Source: Oscillospiraceae bacterium
GTDB taxonomy: Bacteria > Bacillota > Clostridia > Oscillospirales > Oscillospiraceae
Assembly: GCA_916988195.3 (NCBI GenBank)
Contig: CAKASQ030000028.1
Location: 1 to 64,000, forward strand
DNA: 64,000 nt
Direction of reading: 5' to 3'
Each line of letters starts with the position of its first letter. Positions within the stretch are counted from its first letter, which is position 1. Positions 34,166 to 43,310 of the stretch are shown piece by piece. The translations under genes were made by a program, and so were the position numbers. Below the pieces are notes generated by a model. It had not been told where the DNA came from and did not search any database. It saw only the letters and a list, made by a program, of their open reading frames with translations.

Positions 34166-35365
34166 GTGCTATATTCAGCTTTTCCCATTACATATTCGCT
34201 CGTCTGCTGTCGCAAACCATTGATTTTACTGACTTTGTGGGAGTATCGTTATCCCACCCTGATATTTAATCGTCCCGGTTTTGCCGCTCTGCTGGAAGAA
34301 GTCGAAGCCGGACGAGTGGAGACCCTTGTGGTAAAGGATCTCAGTCGTTTTGCTAGAAATTACCTGCAAGTTGGCTACTACACAGAAATCCTTTTCCCGA
34401 AAAAGGGCGTTCGGTTCATAGCCATCAACAACAATGTGGACAGTGCTACCCCGCAGGACAATGACTTCACGCCGTTCTTGAACATCATGAACGAGTGGTA
34501 TGCCAAGGACACCAGCAACAAAATCAAGGCAATCTTCAAGTCCAGAATGAAAGACGGAATGCGATGCAGCAGCTCTATCCCGTATGGTTACAAGAGGAAG
34601 CCGGGCGATAAGCAGACCCTCATCGTGGACGAGCCAGCCGCAGAGGTTGTCAGGAAAATCTTCCGTCTGGTTTGTCAGGGCAACAGCACCACCGCCATTG
34701 CGGAAATGCTGACAGCGGAGAAGGTGCTGATTCCCTCCGCTTATGCAGCCTTAAATCAGCCGAAGAATTGTAGGCACAAGAATGTGGCAGACCCCTACCG
34801 ATGGAGCGCAACCACCGTTGGCTACATCCTCGACAGGCAGGAATATCTCGGTCATACTGTGTTGGGCAAATCCATCTGCGAGAACTTCAAGACCAAGCAG
34901 CGCAGAGCCGCAACGCCGGACGAGCTGATGATTTTCCCCGATACGCATGAAGCCATCATCGACCAAGACACATGGGATATTGCCAGAAAGATACGCTCGA
35001 AGAAAAAGCCGAGAGTTACGAATGGCACCTACTCCCACCGTCTGTCCGGCTTGGTGTATTGTGCTGACTGCGGCGCAAGAATGGGATTTATCAGCCCCGA
35101 AGCAAATCATAGCGAAAAGCACTATGATTCAGATTCCGCTTTTCAATGCGGCAATTATCGGAGTAAGAGCGGAGAATGTGTTTCTCACTATGTAAAAACA
35201 TCGGTTCTGGAAGCGGCAATTTTACAGGCAATTCAGGCTGTAAGCAAATATGTCCTTGAAAACGAGGACGAGTTTATTCAGCAGCTCAAAGCCGTTTGGA
35301 ATGAGCAGCAGACCAGAACAGCAAACAACGGCTATGGCCGAAGTGCGGAGCAGCATCATGAATGA
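34166..35365 (+). pseudogene. Truncated large serine recombinase (Tn4451/TnpX-like) relic
   Basis: From about 34265 the translation matches large serine recombinases: NRPGFAALLEEVEAGRVETLVVKDLSRFARNYLQVGYYTE, the recombinase domain (SSSIPYGYKRKPGDKQ), and the zinc ribbon LSGLVYCADCGARMGF...FQCGNYRSKSGECVSH. The N-terminal 60 or so residues with the catalytic Ser are missing, replaced by unrelated sequence (LYSAFPITYSLVCCRKP). The C-terminal coiled-coil tail also stops early after NEQQTRTANNGYG. It should not be catalytically active. It marks a decayed integrative element. Confidence 0.8.
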
Positions 35366-35455
35366 ATGGCGACGTCGCTCGAAATTATACGCAATGAAAT
35401 AAGCGCGGTTCAGCAGGAATTGCTATTGAAGTTGGAAATAAAATCAATCGCCATG

Positions 35456-36031
35456 TTAGAATATGCACCAAAACAAGATTCCGAGGCCTGCCGAAAACAG
35501 GATCATCAGAATTGGCGATGGAACTGTTTTTCTGATTTTTTTACAAATCAGATGCGTTGCTCCGAGCATGGCAAATACTGCGATAGAGCGCAAATCGGGC
35601 ACAAATCCGGCCTGTAAATCTGTGAGGCCAAACAGCGTAGACAGCGCCATGCTGAGCGCGGTCGCAAGGATCATCGCTACAACGCACGGACGAACTCCCG
35701 ATAAAAAGGCGTTGACGGGTGCATATTTCATCAGATTCTTTAGTGCGGATGCAATTAAGAGAATAATCAAAAATGACGGCAACACCACGCCCAGCGTTGC
35801 AACAAATGAACCGAGGATTCCGCCCTGTGTTGAGCCGATAAAGGTTGCCATATTCACGGCAAGGGGTCCCGGTGTGGATTCAGATACGGCAATAAAATTC
35901 AGAAACTCGTTCTCTGTCAGCCAGCCGTTGGAAAGCACCGTTTCGCGTACCAGCGAAACCATTCCGTAGCCGCCGCCGAAAGACAAGACACCGATCATCA
36001 AAAAGTTCAGAAAGAGACGCAGGTATATCAT
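35456..36031 (-). CDS. Half-size chromate transporter (second of pair)
   Basis: This 191-residue membrane protein of about six segments has the CHR-domain motifs SFGGGYGMVSLVRE and ESTPGPLAVNMATFIG. Short ChrA proteins act in pairs as heterodimers and export chromate or related oxyanions. The start codon overlaps the stop of the upstream partner (ATGA), supporting coupled synthesis. It is the last gene of the long minus-strand ion operon. Confidence 0.9.
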   Translation of the reverse strand: MIYLRLFLNFLMIGVLSFGGGYGMVSLVRETVLSNGWLTENEFLNFIAVSESTPGPLAVNMATFIGSTQGGILGSFVATLGVVLPSFLIILLIASALKNLMKYAPVNAFLSGVRPCVVAMILATALSMALSTLFGLTDLQAGFVPDLRSIAVFAMLGATHLICKKIRKTVPSPILMILFSAGLGILFWCIF

Positions 36032-36603
36032 GACGTTTTCCCATGTCCTTTCCGGATTTTTCGCAGAAAGAAAACAACAAGCCCGACCGCGCCGCAGATC
36101 AGGATGTAAAACACAGAGGAAAACGAAACTGCTGTGATCGAGCAGCAGAGCATGGAAGCCATGACCAACGTGAGAAGTGTCAAGTTTAGTGTGTTTTTGT
36201 CAATACTTTTAAGCATTTTCAGCCCTGCGGTAAGGATCAGATAGATCACACATACCTGAATCCCGCGGAATGCGCAGGAAACCCAGCGCAAACTGAGAAA
36301 CTGATCAAAGAACAGCGAGATACTATAAATTACAAAGAAAGATGGAATGCAGACAGCAAGTGTGGACATGGCTGCACCCGCAAATCCTGCAATTTTGTAA
36401 CCAATGTAAGTCGCACTGTTGATGGCGACTGGTCCTGGCGTGGATTCGGCTACCGCAACCATGTCCAGAAACTCGCTTTTTTCAAGCCATTTTTTCTTTT
36501 CAACGAACTCATTTTCAAGCAGCGCAATCATAGCGTATCCGCCGCCAAAGGTGAACGCACCGATTTTTAAGAATGTGATAAATAAAGAGCAAATTAGTTT
36601 CAT
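36028..36603 (-). CDS. Half-size chromate transporter (first of pair)
   Basis: The 191-residue partner has TFGGGYAMIALLENEFVEKKKWL and ESTPGPVAINSATYIGYK, the same CHR signatures. Its ATG overlaps the lgt stop (ATGA) and its own stop overlaps the next gene, so three genes are chained. The physiological anion in a gut anaerobe is not known; chromate is the family name, not a proven substrate. Confidence 0.9.
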   Translation of the reverse strand: MKLICSLFITFLKIGAFTFGGGYAMIALLENEFVEKKKWLEKSEFLDMVAVAESTPGPVAINSATYIGYKIAGFAGAAMSTLAVCIPSFFVIYSISLFFDQFLSLRWVSCAFRGIQVCVIYLILTAGLKMLKSIDKNTLNLTLLTLVMASMLCCSITAVSFSSVFYILICGAVGLVVFFLRKIRKGHGKTS

Positions 36604-37376
36604 GCTTGTATATCCTGCCTTCTGCGAATAATACCTACAAGTAAAACACCCAATAGAACCAGGCAGCCAGACAACACCTGCGACACGCGGACACCTGGCA
36701 TCAGATAGAGACTGTCAGTACGAAGTCCCTCTACAAAGCAGCGTATCACGCCATAGCCGATCATGTAAAACGGAAGCAGATATCCCTTTTTTCTGAAATG
36801 CGGATAGGAGATCAGCATGACAATCAGCAGCAGTGTATTCAGTGCAGATTCGTAGAAGAACGTCGCCTGGTGCCACTGCCCGAGTTCCTCTATGTAAACA
36901 CCATACGGAAAGAATTGGAGATCTGGATTTGTGATCAGATTTCCGTAAGCCTCCTGATTCACAAAATTCCCCCAACGCCCGATGGCTTGTCCAAGAACAA
37001 GGCTGGGAATCAGCGTATCTGCAAGCGACCAGAAGGAAAGCTTTTTGACCTTGCAGTAAATCAGTACAACAGCAACACCGCCGAGGACGCCTCCATAAAT
37101 GGCAAGCCCGCCCTTATTGATTTGAAAAACGGAGAGAAGGTTATCCTTGTACTGCTCCCACTCAAAAAGCACATAGTATGCTCTGGCACAGAGAATACAC
37201 ACGGGAATCAGCCAAAGCACGCGATTATATAAGTGATCCGGTTCAACTCCGGTTTTTTTGCACCGGCGAAGTGCTAGCATAAATCCGAGGATCATGCCGA
37301 ATGTGATGATGATACCGTACCATGCGATGTTCAGCCCTTCTATGCCAAACAGGTTTTCAACAGCATAATGATTCAT
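36600..37376 (-). CDS. lgt: Prolipoprotein diacylglyceryl transferase
   Basis: The 258-residue integral membrane protein has the Lgt signature GRWGNFVNQEAYG near residue 130 and the later HQATFFYES, equivalent to the H-P-x-x-x-YE motif. It moves diacylglycerol from phosphatidylglycerol onto the lipobox Cys of prelipoproteins. ATG 37376 is used. The nearest GGGAGG is rather far (about 14 bases), so initiation may be weak or coupled to kdpE, whose stop is 22 bases upstream. Its place in an ion-transport operon is odd and it may be an accessory copy. Confidence 0.9.
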   Translation of the reverse strand: MNHYAVENLFGIEGLNIAWYGIIITFGMILGFMLALRRCKKTGVEPDHLYNRVLWLIPVCILCARAYYVLFEWEQYKDNLLSVFQINKGGLAIYGGVLGGVAVVLIYCKVKKLSFWSLADTLIPSLVLGQAIGRWGNFVNQEAYGNLITNPDLQFFPYGVYIEELGQWHQATFFYESALNTLLLIVMLISYPHFRKKGYLLPFYMIGYGVIRCFVEGLRTDSLYLMPGVRVSQVLSGCLVLLGVLLVGIIRRRQDIQA

Positions 37377-37398
37377 AGATTTTTTGAAAGCCTCCCTG

Positions 37399-38100
37399 CT
37401 ATTCGACGCGGAGCATCCGATAGCCGATTCCGATGTGCGTTTGTATGTATTGCTGCCCGTCTTTTCCGCGTTCCAGCTTTTTGCGCAGGGTCGCCATGAA
37501 CACCCGCAGAGAAGCAATATCATTTTCCCAGCTGCTGCCCCAAATCTGCCGCGTGATGTAGGTGTGGGTCAGAACCTTGCCCACATTTTTGGAGAGCAGA
37601 CACAGCAGCTTGTACTCGATGGGTGTCAAGTGCAGTTCTGCACCATCAAGATATGCGCAGCCTGCCGCATAGTCGATTTTCAGCGCACCGTCTGTAAAAA
37701 TCGGAGAATTCTGCGCCGCATCTGTTTTCATCAGTGACAGTCTCCGCTGCGTCACCCGCAGCCGCGCCAGCAGTTCGTCCACGGAAAAAGGCTTCGTTAG
37801 ATAATCATCTGCCCCGGCATCCAGCGCCCCGATTTTATCAGAATCCTCTGTTCTGGCGCTGATCACAATGATCGGCACATTTGACCACGAACGGATTTTT
37901 CGGATGATCTCCACGCCGTCCATATCGGGAAGTCCCAGATCAAGCAGCACAATATCCGGGTTGTGAGACAGCGCCTCCATCACGGCGCTTGCGCCGTTTT
38001 GCGCAGAAAGATACCTGTATTCATGGGTTTTCAGCGTTGTTGTGATCAGATTGCGCACCGGCGTATCATCTTCTACAACGAGGACGAGTGGCTTATTCAT
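37399..38100 (-). CDS. kdpE: KdpE-like OmpR-family response regulator
   Basis: The 233-residue regulator has the receiver acidic triad (LVVEDDTP; LLDLGLPDMDGVE with phosphoacceptor Asp; K in LTKPFSVDELLAR) and a winged-helix DNA-binding domain (LTPIEYKLLCLLSKNVGKVLTHTYITRQIWG). It overlaps the kdpD stop by 8 bases. The phased TTAAG repeats upstream of trkH are its obvious candidate target, which would make the operon potassium- or osmo-responsive. Confidence 0.9.
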   Translation of the reverse strand: MNKPLVLVVEDDTPVRNLITTTLKTHEYRYLSAQNGASAVMEALSHNPDIVLLDLGLPDMDGVEIIRKIRSWSNVPIIVISARTEDSDKIGALDAGADDYLTKPFSVDELLARLRVTQRRLSLMKTDAAQNSPIFTDGALKIDYAAGCAYLDGAELHLTPIEYKLLCLLSKNVGKVLTHTYITRQIWGSSWENDIASLRVFMATLRKKLERGKDGQQYIQTHIGIGYRMLRVE

Positions 38101-40075
38101 TTAGGTTCACCTCACTGAGCGGTACTGTAAAGGAAAAGATGCAGCCATGCGGCGAATTGCCTTTCAGCGTCATTTCACCGTGATGTGCATGGATGATGGC
38201 TTGGCAGAGCGTAAGCCCAAGCCCAAGACTTCGGCGGCTGTCGCCAATCGGATTGCCCCCGGTAAAAAACATTTCAAAAACACGTTCCTTCAGTTCATCC
38301 GGGATGCCGGGACCGTTGTCGCTGACGCAGATTTCTGCTGCATTTCCCCGCTGGATTGCCGTGATTCGGATGTTCGAGCCAGCCGGAGTATATTTGACTG
38401 CATTGTTCACCAGATTGATAAGCACCTGCACGATGAGTCCTGCGTCCACCCGCACCAGCAGCGGCACGTCTCCGCAATCCACTGTAATGTGATGCTCTGC
38501 CGACTTTCGGTCGATATGCCGGAGCGCTTCCGACACAATATCGTCCACGACCTGATCGGAAAGGCGCAGCTTGACGCTGCCGTCCGCGATTTTCGTAATG
38601 GAAAGCAAGTTCTCAACCAGTCCGGTCAGCCATTGCGCATCGTCATAAATGTCCGTAAAAATCTGTTTCCGCGTTTGTTCATCCAGCATGGCATAGCTGT
38701 GCAGCAGCGTATCGGCGTTGCCGGAAATGGAGGTCAGCGGGGTCCTAAGGTCATGGGAAATTGAACGCAGAAGGTTTGCACGAAGCTGTTCGTTCTTTGC
38801 AAGGACGGCGGCTTTTTCCTTTTCTTCGGCGTTGCGTAGGCTTTCCAGCGCCAGAGCGCACTCGCCGAGAATGGAAAACAGCACGCTGGATGTAAATGCG
38901 TCAGGCTGCGTTTGCTTCTCCATCGGAATCCCGACAACACCGTAAATCTGCTGCCCGGTACGAATGGCAAGATACAGCCGTTTTGCCTTTGGAAAGTTTT
39001 GCGTCGTTGCGCCAGCACGCTTGCGGTTTTGCCAGACCCAGCGAATCACATCCTGCTCCCGGTCTGTGTCTGGGACGCTGTATGGTCTGCTTCCGTCAGC
39101 CGGGTAAATGATCCCTTGGGACAGTACGCCGCTCTGCATCGGATAAATCAAAACGTCCCGCTGCATGAGCTTTTGTATCTGCATTGCGGTCATCTGGTAA
39201 ACCTCATCCGGCGTTTCCGCCTTTTGAAGCTGCCTGTTCATATCAAAAAGCAGCTTTGTACGATAAGCATCCCGCGCGGACAACTGTGCGTGGGCTTTGA
39301 GCTTGGCTGCAAGCGTACCTGTCAAAAGCGCAGCCGTGAACATGACGGCAAAGGTTATTGGGTATTTGCCGCCGTATGCTGCCAAAGACAGGCGTGGTTC
39401 TGTCAGAAAATAATTAAACAGAATGACGCTTAAAAAAGCGGACAACACGCCGCAGATATATCCGCTGGTAAAAGCGGAGGTCAGAAGCACGCCCAGCAGG
39501 TAAACCATGATGATATTGGCGTCCGCAAAGCCAAGCCGCAGAAACAGCCACCCGATGATCGTCGCGGCTGCTAGAATCGCGGCAGTCAGAAACAGTTCCC
39601 GGGCGGTCGGAAGCGCCGGGCGAACGGCGGAAAGCCGTTTCTTGCGATGGCTTTTGTAGACCTCTGCGTCCGGAATGATGTGAATGTCCACCTCAGGCGT
39701 AAGCGTAATGAGCCGTTCTGTCAGTGTCGGTTCGCTCCAAAAATGCCGCCGCTGCACGCCGCTTCGCCCGATCACGATTTTGGTCACATCGGAGAGCCGC
39801 GCATATTCCGCGATCTGTGTGGCTACGTCTTCTCCATGCGTTGTGATGATCTCTGCGCCGAACTGCTGCGCAAGGCGCATATTTGCCTGCAATCGAGCTG
39901 TATCTTCCGCATTCATGTCAGCGTCTCCGGGTGTCTGCACGTAGAGTGCGGTAAGACTTCCGCAAAACGCCTGCGCCATTTTCTCTGCCATTCGTACAAT
40001 GCGTTCATTGGATGGAGACGAGGACAGGCACACAAGAATATGCTCTTTTGGCAGTTCGCTTCCTTTGTTCTGCAC
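38093..40075 (-). CDS. kdpD: Short KdpD-type sensor histidine kinase lacking the N-terminal KdpD domain
   Basis: The 660-residue kinase starts at a universal-stress-protein domain (HILVCLSSSPSNERIVRMAEKMA, about residues 10-130). Four membrane segments (about 160-255), a GAF-like region, the HisKA box SISHDLRTPLTSI (His near 440) and an ATPase domain (NLVNNAVKYTP, DNGPGIP, GLGLTLCQAI) follow. Full KdpD is about 900 residues with a Walker-type KdpD domain first; that part is absent here. It probably senses K+ or turgor for the trk genes in the same operon. The start is GTG 40075 after GGTGG. Confidence 0.92.
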   Translation of the reverse strand: MQNKGSELPKEHILVCLSSSPSNERIVRMAEKMAQAFCGSLTALYVQTPGDADMNAEDTARLQANMRLAQQFGAEIITTHGEDVATQIAEYARLSDVTKIVIGRSGVQRRHFWSEPTLTERLITLTPEVDIHIIPDAEVYKSHRKKRLSAVRPALPTARELFLTAAILAAATIIGWLFLRLGFADANIIMVYLLGVLLTSAFTSGYICGVLSAFLSVILFNYFLTEPRLSLAAYGGKYPITFAVMFTAALLTGTLAAKLKAHAQLSARDAYRTKLLFDMNRQLQKAETPDEVYQMTAMQIQKLMQRDVLIYPMQSGVLSQGIIYPADGSRPYSVPDTDREQDVIRWVWQNRKRAGATTQNFPKAKRLYLAIRTGQQIYGVVGIPMEKQTQPDAFTSSVLFSILGECALALESLRNAEEKEKAAVLAKNEQLRANLLRSISHDLRTPLTSISGNADTLLHSYAMLDEQTRKQIFTDIYDDAQWLTGLVENLLSITKIADGSVKLRLSDQVVDDIVSEALRHIDRKSAEHHITVDCGDVPLLVRVDAGLIVQVLINLVNNAVKYTPAGSNIRITAIQRGNAAEICVSDNGPGIPDELKERVFEMFFTGGNPIGDSRRSLGLGLTLCQAIIHAHHGEMTLKGNSPHGCIFSFTVPLSEVNLNE

Positions 40076-40126
40076 ATTTTCACCACCCCTCTTAAACGAT
40101 ATTATAGCACCAAGATGTGAAGGTTT

Positions 40127-40408
40127 CTACTGCGCCCAATCGGATTCGTTGTTTGGAAATGAAATTTGCTCTGAATCATAGATCACGATTTCTACATGGG
40201 CATGACTGCTGCGAAACAGGGAAAGCGCTTCATCCATCTCGTCGGGAGAAATATCTCCGTTCAGACGCAAGCAGGGCTTCTGCTGCTGTACGGTCTCTTC
40301 CTCGATTCGTTTCTGATTTTCCGCCAGAAATTGATCCAGACGTTTCATCAGAAACCAGCCAAACAGAAATACCATGGCTGTTCCAACGATCAAAACAACA
40401 TCTTCCAC
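40127..40408 (-). CDS. Small membrane-anchored protein between trkA and kdpD
   Basis: This 93-residue protein of unknown family has one N-terminal membrane segment (VVLIVGTAMVFLFGWFLMKRL, about 4-24). A charged linker and a soluble region (CLRLNGDISPDEMDEALSLFRSSHAHVEIVIYDSEQISFP) follow. The start is GTG 40408 with GGTGAG 5-6 bases upstream, 17 bases after trkA. Its fixed place between transporter and sensor suggests an accessory subunit or a link between TrkA and KdpD, but this is inference. Confidence 0.75.
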   Translation of the reverse strand: MEDVVLIVGTAMVFLFGWFLMKRLDQFLAENQKRIEEETVQQQKPCLRLNGDISPDEMDEALSLFRSSHAHVEIVIYDSEQISFPNNESDWAQ

Positions 40409-40425
40409 ATACGCTCACCGTCCGT

Positions 40426-41073
40426 TCAGATTCGGAAACACTTTTGCAGCGCTTTGTATTCGCCCAACGCTAAAATCGTTGTTTCCCCGGACAGCACCGT
40501 ATCCGGCGTAATGGATACGTCGGTTTCCCCCGAACGTTTGATGCCGAGAATGTTAATGCCATACTTCCTGCGAATATCCAGCTCGCCAACGCTTTTGCCG
40601 ATCCACCCCTTCGGAACTTCTACTTCAAAAATGGCGTGCTGCTCGTCGATTTCTATGTAGTCGAAAATATGATCGGCAGTATATCGGATCGCCGCCCATT
40701 TTGCCACCTGTTTTTCCGGGTAGACCACATGGTCGGCTCCGTTGCGAAGCAGAAACTTTGCCTGTACATCACGCTCGGCACGCGACACCACACACTTTGC
40801 GCCCAGCTCCTTCAACAGTGACGTCGTTTCCAGCGAGTTCTGAAAGCTGCCGCCAATGGTCACGATGCAGACATCAAAATTTCCGATGCCAAGGGAGCGA
40901 AGAAATTCTGCGCTTGTGCTGTCTCCAATTTGCGCGTTGGTGACATATGGAAGCACATCATTGATCCGTTCCTCGTTTGTATCGACCGCCATGACCTGAT
41001 GCCCCAACTGAGAAAGCTGCACGGCGATATGCCGCCCGAAGCGACCTACGCCGATCAATAGAATGTTTTTCAT
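40426..41073 (-). CDS. trkA: Potassium channel gating protein TrkA/KtrA
   Basis: The 215-residue protein has one RCK module. The Rossmann motif is ILLIGVGRFGRHIAVQLSQLGHQVMAVDTNEE, and a C-terminal TrkA_C domain (VEVPKGWIGKSVGELDIRRKYGINILGIKR) follows. It binds nucleotides and gates the TrkH/KtrB pore. ATG 41073 follows AAGGAG; a TTG at 41094 overlaps trkH and is unlikely. The single RCK module makes it KtrA-like rather than the double-module TrkA of enterobacteria. Confidence 0.93.
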   Translation of the reverse strand: MKNILLIGVGRFGRHIAVQLSQLGHQVMAVDTNEERINDVLPYVTNAQIGDSTSAEFLRSLGIGNFDVCIVTIGGSFQNSLETTSLLKELGAKCVVSRAERDVQAKFLLRNGADHVVYPEKQVAKWAAIRYTADHIFDYIEIDEQHAIFEVEVPKGWIGKSVGELDIRRKYGINILGIKRSGETDVSITPDTVLSGETTILALGEYKALQKCFRI

Positions 41074-41086
41074 GTGAAAAGGCTCC

Positions 41087-42427
41087 TTATCCAATCGTTA
41101 TTTTTTCCTGCGGCAGCCTTGCATTCCCCACTTTTTTGCTGGAAAGTGCCGCATAAATGAGGGTAAGACCGCCGACTCTGCCCAGATACATGAGCAAGAT
41201 CAGCACCATTTGCGATGGAATGCGCAGCTGCGGTGTAATACCAAGTGTCAATCCCACAGTCCCGACCGCCGATGCCGTTTCATACAGGCAGGCAGACAGC
41301 GGAAGATTCTCGTATGCGCTGATAAAGACCGCACCGCCAAAGAACAGCACCAGATACATCGTCAGAATGGTCGCGGCGGTCTTGACGGCGCTGCAATCGA
41401 CTCTGCGTCCAAAAAATTGGGCACTATCGCGCTGACGGAAGGTTGCGGCGGCATTAGCAAGCAGGACTGCCAATGTCGTTGTCTTCATACCGCCCGCTGT
41501 AGACCCCGGAGAGCCGCCAATGAGCATAAGAAGAATCATCACGCCCTGCGACGCACCGGACATCGCGGATAGATTTACCGTGTTGAAACCCGCTGTCCTC
41601 GGTGTGACGGACTGAAAAAAGGATGCCAGCAGCCGGTTTCCGGCGGGAAGCGCGGAAAAGTCTGAAAAGAAGAAAAACACAGCAGGCAGAAAAATCAAAA
41701 GACCTGTCGTGACGAGAATCACCTTGCTCTGCATTCGGTAGCGATGAAACCGCCACTTGTTTTCGAAGATGTCATCCCACGTCAGAAATCCAATGCCGCC
41801 AATCACGATCAGCAGCATAATCGTGATATTGATTACCGGGCTGTCCGCATAGCCGGTAAGAGATGGATAGCGGTTGCTTTCTGTCCCAAGAATATCAAAC
41901 CCGGCGTTGCAAAAAGCAGATATGGAATGAAATACCGCCATCCAGACGCCGCGCCATCCATAGTCCCGGCAGAATACCGGCAGCACGGCAAGCGCCCCCA
42001 GCAGCTCAATTAGAAACGTCCCTCGCAGGATGAAGCGTGTCAGACGGACGATTCCGCCGACCTTTGGTGCTGAAATTGCATCCTGCATGGTGCTGCGCTG
42101 CATCAGAGAGATTCTTCGCCCGGACAACAGTGCAAACGACGCTGCTACGGTTACGACACCAAGACCACCAATTTGGATCAGCGCCAGAATAACCGCCTGC
42201 CCAAAGGTTGACCAGTAGCTGCCTGTATCCTGCACCACAAGCCCCGTCACGCAGACGGCAGAGGTCGCGGTAAACAGAGTTTTATTGAATGGAGTAACAT
42301 TCCTTCCATTCGTAGAGATCGGCAGCATCAGCAGCAGCGCTCCGAGCAGAATGACCCCGGCAAAACCTAATATGATAATTTGAAAAGACGAAAGGCGGCG
42401 CTTCCGACGAATAATCTTTTCCGGCAT
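41087..42427 (-). CDS. trkH: Potassium uptake protein TrkH/KtrB
   Basis: The 446-residue pore protein shows four membrane-pore-membrane repeats with the selectivity-filter-like segments TSAVCVTGL, AFCNAGFD, PRTAGFN and SAVGTVGLT. It takes up K+, often with Na+ coupling. AAGGAG lies 9 bases before ATG 42427. It is the first gene of the operon, behind a promoter with a good -10, no obvious -35, and four phased repeats. Confidence 0.94.
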   Translation of the reverse strand: MPEKIIRRKRRLSSFQIIILGFAGVILLGALLLMLPISTNGRNVTPFNKTLFTATSAVCVTGLVVQDTGSYWSTFGQAVILALIQIGGLGVVTVAASFALLSGRRISLMQRSTMQDAISAPKVGGIVRLTRFILRGTFLIELLGALAVLPVFCRDYGWRGVWMAVFHSISAFCNAGFDILGTESNRYPSLTGYADSPVINITIMLLIVIGGIGFLTWDDIFENKWRFHRYRMQSKVILVTTGLLIFLPAVFFFFSDFSALPAGNRLLASFFQSVTPRTAGFNTVNLSAMSGASQGVMILLMLIGGSPGSTAGGMKTTTLAVLLANAAATFRQRDSAQFFGRRVDCSAVKTAATILTMYLVLFFGGAVFISAYENLPLSACLYETASAVGTVGLTLGITPQLRIPSQMVLILLMYLGRVGGLTLIYAALSSKKVGNARLPQEKITIG

Positions 42428-42462
42428 AAAGGCAGCTCCTTATCAGCATTGATACTATAATT

Positions 42463-42516
42463 ATTATACAGTCAGAGATTTTAAGAGCGGATAAGGGACA
42501 TTTAAGACGTATTAAG
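42463..42516 (-). promoter_or_regulatory. Activator-type promoter of the trk-kdpDE operon with four phased repeats
   Basis: On the minus strand TATAAT (42463-42468) lies about 35 bases before trkH. No fair -35 is present. Instead CTTAA-type pentamers occur at 42512-42516, 42502-42506, 42491-42495 (CTTAT) and 42481-42485, spaced 10, 11 and 10 bases. One-turn spacing on a single helix face is the usual pattern for OmpR/KdpE-type response regulators. Confidence 0.6.
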
Positions 42517-42539
42517 ATTGAATAAAGATGAGGAGATTG

Positions 42540-43200
42540 CTTGTGCAGATTGGGCAAGGCGAAAGTCTTGTCCAATTTTTTGTGTCCGGCCTTGCCAAAT
42601 CGCCCAAGTCAGACCGTATTAGTGGTGAACGGCGGGCAGGACGGATTATCTCAAATGCCTTATTTGCTGAACTGGCCAAAACGCGATTTTGAAATTGTAG
42701 TAAGGGGAGGGAGAAAGAAAAACACTCTGGTCGAATCTTACTAATGGTAACGCCAATGTTACCGTTGGTATGTCGCAATCCCATCGCTGCCGCGATACCG
42801 TAAAAGCAGAAAGAGTTGCAGCGACGAACGGCGGGCGACGGCAGCCTGTTCGCAAAATGTTTACAAATACACCCCCTGCTTTTTGCTGAGAAAATGTCCG
42901 TTGTAAAATGAGGGGCTTCCAAACCAGACAGCCCTTCTCGTGCCGGAGCCGGTAACAGTTTGACCCCGGCGGCACGGTGTTCCTTGACAACCGAATAGCT
43001 TTTTCAGGCAACAAGCTCTCTGTGATAGCAGCTTATGGGCGACGACACGCAAGATACATAATGATACTCCCTTATAGCCATAGTCCGAGCGTTCAAAGCG
43101 TCGCAGGCAATGGGTAGGGCTGCGCGAGAACCGCGCAGGGGTGAAACTCCCGTGAGATTGCAGCTAACAATCGTCTGATTAAAGCTCTTTTTTATAAAAA
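42540..43200. other. Non-coding, decayed mobile-element sequence
   Basis: No intact gene was found. A plus-strand hairpin with a T-run (ATTGGGCAAG/CTTGTCCAAT then TTTTTT) lies at about 42546-42581. One copy of TGTCCGTTGTAAAATG, related to a motif repeated before mobC, lies near 42893. Near 43060-43200 there is a structured stretch with CTGCGCG/CGCGCAG (43120-43138) and GGGGTGAAACTCCC. Short open frames have no start signals. It is probably left-over sequence of the first integrated element. Confidence 0.5.
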
Positions 43201-43310
43201 TTTGAAAGAGGAAAAATCCTATGAATGATAAAGAACGAAACACCCCTTGCAATTTGCAATATAAAGGAGTGTCAATCAATGGCAGCGAAGAAAATGAGTT
43301 GCCGTTATGT

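Noticed and set aside
34166-34264. The unusual N-terminus of the recombinase relic as a real signal peptide
   Set aside because: It replaces the catalytic region of a cytosolic enzyme and has no start signal; it is junction sequence.
42512-43014. Overlapping minus-strand frames of 120-136 codons
   Set aside because: They overlap each other in two frames and the trkH promoter, with no start signals or domains.
43060-43200. Group II intron or riboswitch in the structured stretch
   Set aside because: No domain V-like hairpin, no intron 5' consensus and no known aptamer core could be found; left as unassigned structure.
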